Of a stretch of DNA of 27,500 bases, positions 10,950 through 20,074 are shown in pieces (the first letter of the stretch is position 1; every line of letters begins with the position of its first letter). This DNA is from Halisarca cf. caerulea. Its lineage: Eukaryota; Porifera; Demospongiae; Chondrillida; Halisarcidae. Below the pieces are notes generated by a model that was given only the letters and a program-made list of their open reading frames with translations, had not been told where the DNA came from and made no database searches. The translations under genes were made by a program, and so were the position numbers. The stretch is from NCBI GenBank assembly GCA_963170055.1, contig CAUJGJ010000336.1:882701-910200 (forward strand). Direction: 5' to 3'.

Positions 10950-12566
10950 TATCTACATACCACTTCCTCGTTGTCCCCATCTAATGACATCACTTCCTGT
11001 CCTGTACCAATATCCCACACCTTGACACACCCATCCCCACCCCCGCTGTAGAGGAGGGCTTCAAAGAACATACAGCAGAACACACCTGAATATAGGAGGA
11101 ATAAACACCAGTCACTGACCGCTTTGCCACAAATAGGGTGAGGTGGAGCTATAATGTATGTATGCATTGCAATCACTGATCTGAAATCAAGCATTCATAA
11201 TTAAAAGTTTAATTTAGAAATCGTGACAATTCTCCTTAGATACATACACAGCATTGATTGCTCCATGTAAGTAAGTGGAAATGCAAACAAAACTTTAAAT
11301 TCTAAATCCTTTGTGAGCAAACTTCTCATACATACGTAAGCTCATGCTTGCCTCGTACAGAGGAGCAGAACATTACACTCGCATACTACGTACGTATGCA
11401 CATCCCAACGTATGTCAAAGGGAGAATACGTAGGTGGTATGTACTTAATTCATAGCACATAGTAGTAAGTAGTGCAGTGACACACAGATGTATAGAGAAA
11501 TGTACTAACTAGGGGTTTAGTACAACTACAAAAACCCTTTTTGCTGGCACACATGTATGTTGCATACGTGGATGCTCGTGCTTAATGTTCACACAGATAT
11601 GAACGGAATCAGATAGACATACAGATACATCACATTACACATGCGTACATACACATTTATGTACATATGTATGCATACATACACACAGCACCCTTACATG
11701 TACATGCAACACACCATCTGAATGCCCAACCAGTGTATACTTGCACATCCCAACGTAGATGTTCCAGACTCGTAGAGTATTGTCCCAAGATCCTGTGGCC
11801 GCCAGCCCACTCTGCATTGCTATGCACTTCGGCTCCTCAGAGTGGCCAATCAGGTTGAACATCATCACACCTTGCCGTACATTCCACACCCGAACAGTTC
11901 TGCATGGAGTACATAATACGTACATTCACACAGTTGTATCTTAACACACAAAGAACTTCAACACATATCTAACACTACTGCAGTTGGGACCTCATTCATC
12001 TAACCATGTGTGGTTTTCATAAAATGTGTCAGATAAACCTGGTGACTGGGTGAACGTTACCCGACATAGTGATGGGGATTCACAGCAAAGGATCCAATAA
12101 ACGAAGTTTAGAGATGAACCAACGTCATGAAAAGGAGGCAGGACTGTACAAGAAAAGGAGGCAGGACTGTACAAGAAAAGGAGGCAGGACTGTACATGAA
12201 AAGGAGGCAGGACTGTACAAGAAAAAGAGGCAGGACTGTACAAGAAAAGGAGGCAGGACTGTACAAGAACAGGAGACAGGACTGTACGTAAATCTTCTGT
12301 TTTTTTGTGTATGGAGACACAGCATGTGCATGACAAGTATTATTATTCTATATACAAACTCTGTATGTACTTATATACAGAGAATCACTGTACTGGACTT
12401 GACAGTACTACGTACATACCGTATACGCTTTAATTTTCGCGTGGTTTAATATTCGCGGTATTCGCAGATTGGAAGCCATCTGGGAAAGTTTAGACCCGCA
12501 AAAATTTAGATTGGGCCCTTGTGCAAAGTCAAAACATGGCAGTTTGCGAATATTAAAACGTGAAAA

Positions 12567-12650
<84 letters not shown>

Positions 12651-13916
12651 CATACATACATATACACAACCCATGGCAGAATTACATACTCACAGATCAC
12701 AAGCACTTGTCACAAGCACACGACCATCAAACTCCATACACTCTATAGCTCTTGTGTGTCCTTTGAGGCTCCTGGAGAGAGAATGCAACAATGACTCCAG
12801 GAAAACAGAAGGTGTCTGTTTTGTACAGACGTACACAGTAGTGCAAGATCAGTGTCAGCTACGCTACTGGTATAAAACTACATACGTACACACGTACATA
12901 CGTTTGTGTGTAGACAGGCTAAGAATACAACATGCAAAATAGTGTATGCTATAGCATGACTAGTCCTCCCCTATTGATTTCTACTGACACTAAATTTCCG
13001 TCCCCTTTTGGAGAAATTTCTAAACATAGCATTGATGTACATACATCTAGGCGACACATCACATAAAAGAAACACACACAGAGCAGTGGGGCCAACATTT
13101 GAAAGATAATTTTCAGCCTATGTATATTACAACAACAGTCCCTATCCTCAGAAAAAGGTGATTTGAATGTAGTAAACAACATAACAATCATATCCAGGAA
13201 ACCGCAGCTTGTCCCTCAATAGGTCTCCACTGAACAAGGATTATGTGCAGCAGGACATGGCTTATCTGGCCATGTCTGTTCCTCTTGAAATGTATCAGAT
13301 AAACCAGGTGCTGGATAAACAAGGGGTTGGATAAACCAGGGGTTGGATAAACCAGGGGTTTGATAAACCAGGGGTTGGATGAGCCAGGGGTTGGATGAGC
13401 CAGGGGTTGGATGAGCCAGGGGTTGGATAAACCAATGTTGGACGAACCAGGTGTTGGATAAACCAGACAATGGATAAACCAGGGGTTGGAAAAATAGGTG
13501 TTAGATACGTAGAATAGGTGTTAGACAAACCAGGTGTTGGATATGGTGATGGGGATTAACAATAGAGAATTGATGAGTTTTGTATACAAACCAGAGTCAG
13601 ATATACATAAAAGGTGCAACTACATGATAACATATGCTTTACCTTATAAATACTCCAGTCTCTGCCTGGTAGACTCTTATCAGACTGTCAGCGCAAGCTG
13701 TTACTATTAACCCATCCTGGGTGTGTAGAACACAAACTAATGCACATATGCACTCATGGATGAATGGTAACACACATGCAACTATCCACTTACATACATA
13801 CACAAACATGTAAACATTATGTACACGTACGTACGTACATACGTAGATACATAAGCACAAACACATACACACAGTAGGGTGCACATGCACATGCACGCAC
13901 ACATGCACGTACACAT

Positions 13917-13995
<79 letters not shown>

Positions 13996-14010
13996 AACAT
14001 ACACACGCAA

Positions 14011-14088
<78 letters not shown>

Positions 14089-17000
14089 TCAGAGCAACAC
14101 AGGTAACAACATCAGAGTGGTTTTCTAGAATATGTACACACTTCTCAGACTGCAGGTTCCACACACGAGCGGTGTTGTCATTTGACCCAGACACAAGCAG
14201 TTTACCTGTAATTGGTATGTACATACTGTTCTCAAAAATAAACACAATTTCTCATAAAGTACGTACATACGAAGGCATACATCTATGATGGCCACTACGT
14301 AAAGCAGTCAACTGTCAGCAATGGCAAGCGCATAAAGTTAAAACCAGGTACCTGCCTGCAATGGCATCTGTACATAAGTTTGAAAAGCCACCTTCCAAAA
14401 TAGCAAGCATAAAGAACAACAACCTGTCCAGAATGGTCAGAGTATACTGTAGAACAGCCACCTGTCAGCAACATCCAATGTACAAAACTGCTATACCTGA
14501 CTATAATGGCCAGAGTATAAAACATCCACTTGTCCACAACAGCGGGTGAATGAAACAGCCACTGGATCACAATGGTCAATGTATACAAACAGTCACCTGT
14601 CTACAATGGCCAGCAGGCAAAACAGCCAGCTGTCTGCAATGGCCAAGGTATGCACAAACAAAACAGTCACCTGTCCACAATGGCCAGCAGGTAAACAGTC
14701 ACCAGTCTTTAATGACAAACATGCAAAGTAGCACCTGCCCACAACCAAACAAACAGTCACATTCCCAGAATGTTTACCACAGTGACTCTACTCAATGTAT
14801 GCATGCAAAATAACCACTAGGCTGCATCAGAAAAAAAGATGACTTTGGGTTGGACTCAACTCCACCAACATTGCACACAAACAAATACAGTAGATATGTA
14901 GTATAGCACTTTTATTGGAGAACAATACATGGTGAAGTAGGGGCACACACAAGAACATACTTGCTGCGAGGAAACTCTGCATACAAGAATACATGTGTAT
15001 TTAGTTGGAAGGTACACTCCTGATGCTGAAAGTACTGCAGGGAGATTCTACTCGGCATATACCAATCAGTACCAATAGACCAGCATCAAGTCCATCTCAC
15101 AGAGACAGACCATCATTTAGGCAAGAGCATTGATTAGCCTAAGCAAACTACTATACACACAAAATACCAACAAAGGGTCAAACGATGGTTAACAACAACT
15201 GACCATCGCAAGCAATAGAGGTGACTGGTTTCTTGTGGCCCCTCATGAGGTTGATGGTGTAAACTCCATACTTCCAGTTCAGTTGGAGGTTAAGAGCAGT
15301 CATGTAGACTACTCTCCAGTGACAGAGGTCCTTGGATAGGGGGAGTCGTGGGAGTCTCCCCTGTCCTCCCCCACCCCGTGAAGGAGACATCGGTCTGTTT
15401 CTTGGCTCCTTGTCCTCTTCTCGAACAGGAAGATCTTCAAAGTGATCAAATCCTTCCTTTACACAAAGTTTGCGCCTATGAATGAATATTCATACCTACA
15501 AATCACAATGATCTTCTTCAATTACATGCACTTTGTGTGTTAAAAAAAGGCTTGCTATATAGAGGTTCCATATTTCAGAGTTTGTACTATTTTCACAACA
15601 ATCTATCCAGCACCCACAAAGAATGTCTGCTATGGAAAGGTCCTGTACGTAGTTCAGAGAGTTTGCTACGTACGTACGTACGTACATATGAGAAAGTCCA
15701 CTGTATACTTCTGTTCAGACACACAGAGGGATATATGGGGCTGGCTGAATGATCAAGGGGCAACAGAGACAGACCGACAAAGTGATAAGTAAAGATTCAG
15801 CAATGGGGATTCTGGAGGCACAGTCAAACCTCACCTATCTGTACACATCTGTTCTGGATGAAATTGTGGATAAAATGACGGAACTGGATAAACGAGGGAG
15901 TGTACAGTAGGAGGATTTGTTCCAATAGAAACTACTGTACAGCGGAACGTGAGGGAACTGCATATCTGAGGTGCGGATAAGATAGCAGGTAGGTCAGCGT
16001 ACACTGAAGGGGGTATGGATGCACAGACCATAACATATACATACGCAGGCACAGATTTTACACATTACATCATTAGGAGCCACGTACATAATATCATGTG
16101 TATATATGTACGTACATAATTTCACGTTAACACTATCACTCGACATATCATACATACAAAACCATGAAAAGGAAGACTAACTTAGCCACACTCTAGGAGT
16201 GCTATCAAGTATGGAAAATACTGTAAGTAGTGAAGGAAGGTACGTACGTACGTACATACATCTGTACGTACGTACATACAGATGAGGTATTAAGTATTCT
16301 TTTTTATATCTGGGGAGCTGTTAGCCAGGGGCTACTCTACCCAACACCCAGAAGACAAGACATCACACAAACATGAAAACAAAAGGACTAAAAATGGGAT
16401 TTGATTCAGAAAATAGAAGGAAATTGAACTTGTAGTAGATGCTGGCAGAAAGCATGTATTAGGTGTGGGAAAATAACACATTGTGTTCAATATTTCATGC
16501 AATTCATTCAATAGTTTGCTAATAAGAAAAGAGCTGTTCTCAATAGTAAGAGAAGGTCTTGAAGTCTTTGGTTTCACGACTATGAGGTGGGGGTGACCTC
16601 CACAAGCACAACCTGCAAAACTGAATGATTTTGTCCCGAAGAAGCTCTCACTGGAGAAAGGTTAAGCTGAAGGGTTGAGGCTGACCGAGTGTGGTAGAGG
16701 GAAGTTGGAAGTGAGAAAATCCAGGAGAGATATGTAGGGGAATGTGAGGATAGACACTTGAAAAATGTACGTGTGAAAGTAAGGTTTGGGAGACTTGATA
16801 TGGGGTGTAGTACATCTGATGACCTGCCCAACAGGTGATTACGAACCACAGAGAGTTCTTGTTGGCCATTCTCCTCCAAGCCCTGCTGCACAGACTGGCA
16901 TAGGAGAGGGATGCACCGTCCAGGTGGCTCAATATCCTCTCACTCAGTTCGTCTGGGAGATTCCCAATGATGTCAAAGGCCAGGAATGTCCCCAACTTCT

Positions 17001-18267
17001 CATACACTCTTCTCAGCTGCAGGACCTGTGAATACAGATCAGAAGGGAAATCAGAAGAGAATTTAAAGAGCTCTGCTCAGAGGGTGCAACCCAGTGTAAT
17101 ACAATCAGTGTTCGATGACACTGCCTAAGGGACTGCCTGACAATAAACATCAGATGCTTTGGAGAAAACACCATGAAATGGTGTCATATAAAATGGCGGC
17201 TGAGTGATGGTCTGGGTGCAATACTAAATGGCACACACAGTGAACTCTTGTGAATCCATCATGATTCATTTGGAACAATTTAGGTAGATTAATGCACGCG
17301 GTAGACTATCCTGATCATTGTGCACACATTTCAATCAATCCACACACAAATTCAATGGCAAATAAAAGGGTTCAGTGGATAAAGTAGTGGCGGGTTAAGT
17401 AGAATCCACTGTACAATAATATAGGGTAGGTGGAAAAAAATCACAGCTTGTAGGAAACATAGTGAAGAAAGTACCCACAAAGTTTGTGGTTTGTGACTCA
17501 CAGTTTACGGTTAGTCATTCAATCATAAACTTATTAACCAGTGAAGTATTAAGAAATCCCTGAAAAATCACAAAATTCCACTCCTCACAAGCACTCTCGG
17601 GTATAACAGTTTTATTTTCACTCATACTTAGGGTCTATGATTAAAGTGAATAGGGCAAAGGATGGTAGGAAAACTTGAAACAGGGTTTATATTTTTCCTA
17701 CAGCCAAGTTGTCTACTCATACTTTCCACTGCTGAACTCTCAATTCATGTAGACAACACCAATGAAGAACAAAACCTGTCACTTGCTGTCGACACTGCTT
17801 TTGGTCTCCTGCTTCAAGTTACTCTACTGTTCCTGGGAGTGCAAGTTATCCCGATTTATCCTAGATTTGTGTCAGTCGATGGAGTGTTTAACACCAAGCA
17901 AAGCTCATTTCGACTGCCAGCATCACAAATGCAGGGAAGTACGGATTGAGACGAAGAACCTATTTAAGCACAACCATTCCTTATGCTGTGTGTAAAAGCC
18001 GTTCAGTGACGGAGTTGCTTTAAGTAGCACAGAAAACTCACGTCCGTCTTTTCCAGAAGCGCCCAGACGACATCGTGTTGTTGTTGTGGTGAAAACGACA
18101 CAAACTTCTCAAAGAACGCTGGGAAATCCCTCAGCACAGCAGCCGTTTGCATGGTGCTGTCCAATAGCTGAAATCACAGGCTGCCATTACATACTTTGAC
18201 TGTCATGCTTTGAGCCCGCGCCATTTTGAAACCTTACCTTGTGCTTTCCGGACACAATTTTCACCAT
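7842..18267 (-). CDS. F-box/WD40-repeat protein, SCF ubiquitin-ligase substrate adaptor (12 exons, 502 aa)
   Basis: Exons in transcript order: 18267-18238, 18167-18042, 17025-16847, 15475-15204, 14205-14087, 13716-13643, 12771-12694, 11899-11715, 11085-10961, 9850-9775, 8907-8792, 7970-7842 (stop TGA). Every junction is GT/AG and in phase. The start ATG has an ACCATGG context. Residues about 24-65 (FFEKFVSFSPQQQ and on) match the dimerisation helix that precedes the F-box in Cdc4/TrCP/FBXW7 proteins. The F-box is at about 73-112 (NLPDELSERILSHLDGASL, ending SLW). A WRVVYM...NW linker leads into seven WD repeats from about 192, with blades ending in NDNTARVWN, DSLIRVYQ, CDLTVRVWN, DNTLRVWN, GGDGCVKVWD, SNIRVWN and KMVIVWN, then a partial eighth. 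The F-box binds Skp1 and the propeller binds phosphorylated substrates. Length and exon number fit the family. The ortholog (FBXW7, BTRC or FBXW10 type) cannot be fixed by eye. Confidence 0.9.
8059..8177. mobile_element. Short inverted-repeat (MITE-like) element
   Basis: 119 bp in intron 11 of the F-box gene. It begins tagttaagacaggcacgagg and ends with the inverted match: gggctgtatggcatataaa inside the left arm pairs with ttatatgccatacagccc in the right arm. The loop holds a second small palindrome (cccgagggctcaaagcgcccgaggg, given here only as two cccgaggg arms). No coding capacity. Confidence 0.7.
8190..8600. other. Unassigned intronic segment, more GC-rich than its surroundings
   Basis: Part of intron 11. 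It contains cttctcgcggtggcaaag and cgtaccgttacgatggtaac, unlike the surrounding AT-rich intron. No frame, RNA fold or terminal repeat could be assigned; it may be the body of an older repeat next to the 8059 element. Confidence 0.25.
9527..9706. mobile_element. MITE with cagtRaaaYctgtc terminal inverted repeats
   Basis: About 180 bp in intron 10. The left end cagtaaaatctgtctagaat mirrors the right end gtcttcaggacaggtttcactg. The interior repeats the motif gtggtctctRtagacaggtggtc twice. TA flanks are present (left adjacent, right gta). It has no coding capacity. The layout fits a non-autonomous Tc1/mariner/pogo-type element. Confidence 0.65.
10191..10216 (-). ncRNA. Hammerhead-like core motif, possible Penelope-element remnant
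   Basis: On the minus strand the sequence reads CTGATGA, then a short GGCC/GGCC stem, then GAAAC. This is the invariant core order of hammerhead ribozymes (CUGANGA - stem II - GAAA). Such motifs are known from the terminal repeats of Penelope-like retroelements. An A lies unpaired at the base of stem II, and no clear cleavage triplet with stems I/III could be traced, so activity is doubtful. A TGTACA...TGTACA hairpin follows 3'. Confidence 0.3.
10800..10948. repeat. (GT)n microsatellite
   Basis: Interrupted GT tract in intron 9 of the F-box gene, starting 12 bp past the exon 9 donor. Confidence 0.9.
12129..12287. repeat. Minisatellite, 23-bp unit, about 7 copies
   Basis: Near-identical tandem copies of a 23-bp unit containing aaaaggaggcaggactgta, in intron 7 of the F-box gene. 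The last copy is the most diverged (aacaggagacaggactgtac). Both strands stay open through the array because 23-bp units rotate the frame, which explains the long spurious frames there. Confidence 0.95.
12418..12570. mobile_element. MITE-like element with cgcgaaaatta inverted repeats, one end replaced by CA repeat
   Basis: The left arm has accgtatacgctttaatttt, then cgcgtggtttaatattcgc; the right arm has gcgaatattaaaacgtgaaaa, the inverted match. The terminal gtatacggt expected on the right is missing: the (CA)n tract begins exactly there. It lies in intron 7. Confidence 0.6.
12570..12648. repeat. (CA)n microsatellite
   Basis: Pure CA tract joined to the inner end of the inverted-repeat element at 12418, about 45 bp from the exon 7 donor. 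Confidence 0.9.
13302..13541. repeat. Minisatellite, 16-bp unit, about 15 degenerate copies
   Basis: Tandem copies of a 16-bp unit of the form aaaccaggggttggat, with sub-variants starting gagcc. It lies in intron 6 of the F-box gene. The unit resembles ggataaac motifs scattered elsewhere (about 15880, 26200-26240), so the array may have grown out of a transposon terminal repeat. Confidence 0.9.
13919..14086. repeat. (CA)n microsatellite reaching the exon 5 splice donor
   Basis: CA tract on the + strand, with two gcaaacatac interruptions. Read on the gene strand it is GTGTGT..., and its first GT is the splice donor of exon 5 of the F-box gene. Confidence 0.95.
14295..14790. repeat. Degenerate tandem repeat (about 33-50 bp unit)
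   Basis: In intron 4. Recurrent aacagtcacctgtccacaat, then ggccagcaggtaa variants, more than eight poor copies. Similar wording (gtggtctctgtagacaggtg) lies in the MITE at 9527, suggesting a common transposon source. Confidence 0.6.
15821..16006. mobile_element. MITE-like element (cagtcaaacctc ... gtacactg)
   Basis: About 186 bp in intron 3. The left end cagtcaaacctcacctatct is imperfectly mirrored by the right end aggtaggtcagcgtacactg. The interior has ggataaa motifs and an inner gtacagtagg/actactgtac inverted pair. Non-coding, diverged. Confidence 0.45.
17365..17416. repeat. Solo terminal repeat of a Tigger/pogo-like MITE
   Basis: ggttcagtggataaagtagt ... gaatccactgta in intron 2 resembles one end of a DNA-transposon MITE. 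No partner arm was found. Confidence 0.35.
17762..17995 (+). CDS. Possible secreted cysteine-rich peptide nested in an intron (77 aa)
   Basis: Complete frame ATG-TAA within intron 2 of the F-box gene, on the opposite strand. The N-terminus is Lys-rich and then hydrophobic (CHLLSTLLLVSCFKLLYC), like a signal peptide with cleavage near residue 23. The rest is rich in Cys and His with regular spacing: C-x9-C-x4-C-x9-C-x4-C over about residues 27-57, so the C-x9-C-x4 module occurs twice. It ends SLCCV. No intron is needed. No family is recognised; twin CX9C mitochondrial proteins share the nine-residue spacing but have longer links and no signal peptide. An overlapping hydrophobic frame (17662-17949) competes. 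It could be chance. Confidence 0.3.
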   Translation: MKNKTCHLLSTLLLVSCFKLLYCSWECKLSRFILDLCQSMECLTPSKAHFDCQHHKCREVRIETKNLFKHNHSLCCV

Positions 18268-18486
18268 GGTATAGTCTACTTCCGGATTTCTATTTTTGCA
18301 TTCAATTAGGTCATACCACTACACATCATAATAGCGTCCTATCCAAAACACATTACGATTCCATTGCAGTAACGTTATAAAAGAGAGCATTCGTCACACT
18401 GCATTTGTGTAGAAGTGTGGGTGGGTGGGTGTGCATTCATGCATGTGAACGTGTGTACATTTATGTGTATGTACATGTGTGCACTC

Positions 18487-18548
<62 letters not shown>

Positions 18549-18969
18549 GTGTGTGTGTGTGTTTGTGTGCACGTGCACACGCATGCACCACACACACACA
18601 TGACATTGTACACACATACTGAGTGGGCCACTGACCGCACAGGGTACAGCCAATTCATGCCAAGACCCACAGAGATACACTTTATAGTTTTATTTGGATT
18701 TCTACTACATCCACTGAACTTGCACTCGATCTGCTCTCCCACGCAAAATGAAGCAAGATCACTGATATTACCACTACGCAATTATTATGCACTATGCAAT
18801 TCCTACATTATATTATAATATTGAAACTGCCATTGAAATACAGGGCTACAATAGGCAATGTCAAATACACATAGTTTAATACTTGTGTATACTGATCATT
18901 ATGTAAATTATAGCTATTTCAATTAATTATTACACTCCTCCATGGACATCTGCAATCCCTGTGATAATC
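18268..18969. other. Intergenic: F-box gene promoter/5' UTR and ML gene 3' end
   Basis: Both genes run on the minus strand, so this holds the F-box gene 5' region (near 18268-18360) and the ML gene 3' flank. A (GT)n tract lies between. No TATA box stands out. Confidence 0.5.
18489..18568. repeat. (GT)n microsatellite
   Basis: GT tract about 220 bp upstream of the F-box gene start codon (on its promoter side). Confidence 0.9.
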
Positions 18970-19817
18970 TCAGTTTATGTCAATGTCTACTGTAAGGCAG
19001 AGCAGTTCACGTCCTTTGCTATCAGTCACACTCAACTCCACATCATAGTCTCCCTGCAATGTATGGTAAATTAATGGATGGTAAAATTGAAATCAATTGT
19101 CTTTGAAGGTTAATTCAATAATTATAAATTCTGTGGATACATTAATTTTAATGTGTATATTTTACAGTTATTCTTGAATAATATCCTGAGTGTGTGTGTG
19201 GGTGTAGGCTTGTGTGCATGCAAGTGTGTGAGTGTGCATGATCAAAGTGCAGGTGTACATGCATGGGTGCATGGGTGCATACACGCGTGTGGCACATGTG
19301 CATGCATGTCCGACCATACATGCACACATGTGTGAGTTTGCATAATATGCTCATGTTTACAGTATGTGTGTGCATAACACCCACATTATGTTATTGTACT
19401 CGCACTATATTTGTTGCAAGACTGCAGAAGTTGCATGAGTTCACATGTACAAGTGTGCATCTTGACTCACAGTGACTGGGATTGGGAGACTGCTTGGTAC
19501 AGCAAACTTGAGTGGCGGATTCTCGTAATCAAATTTTCCTGTAATTATACATAAAAAGTGTAAATTTAATATCTAGTTCACTAATATCTAACTTATCTAA
19601 CAATAATATTGTTCTATAATATTAAACTTTGTTCATACTACATAATATACAAATGAACTATATGCACAGAACACTGTGTATAATTGCATGCTCAAGTATA
19701 CACAATACAGTTTGACCATACACTGTATACAAGAGGCATATCATGGTACACTTGAGACATGCATGCATGCACAAACACATGCACATGCATGCATGCACAT
19801 ATGCACTAATACGTACA

Positions 19818-19903
<86 letters not shown>

Positions 19904-20025
19904 CACACACACACATCTACACACACACATCTACACACACACATCTATACACACACACACATCTAGCTACACACACACGCACATGCACATACACATATTC
20001 ACATGCACACACACACTCTCTCACA

Positions 20026-20074
<49 letters not shown>

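Noticed and set aside
10949..11058. Acceptor at tttgaag (exon 9 starting at 11058)
   Set aside because: It is in phase but gives a truncated WD blade. The acceptor at 11086 (tattcag) adds GVFCCMFFEA and restores a full GHSD-to-KVWD repeat, so 11085 was used.
11992..12449. Overlapping repetitive frames on both strands (QDCTRKGGRT- and SCLLFLYSPA-type repeats)
   Set aside because: Produced by the 23-bp minisatellite, whose unit length rotates through the frames; they lie inside an intron of the F-box gene.
13216..13528. Minus-strand frames with NPWFIQPLVYPTPG-type repeats
   Set aside because: Translation of the 16-bp minisatellite in intron 6; no start context or conserved domain.
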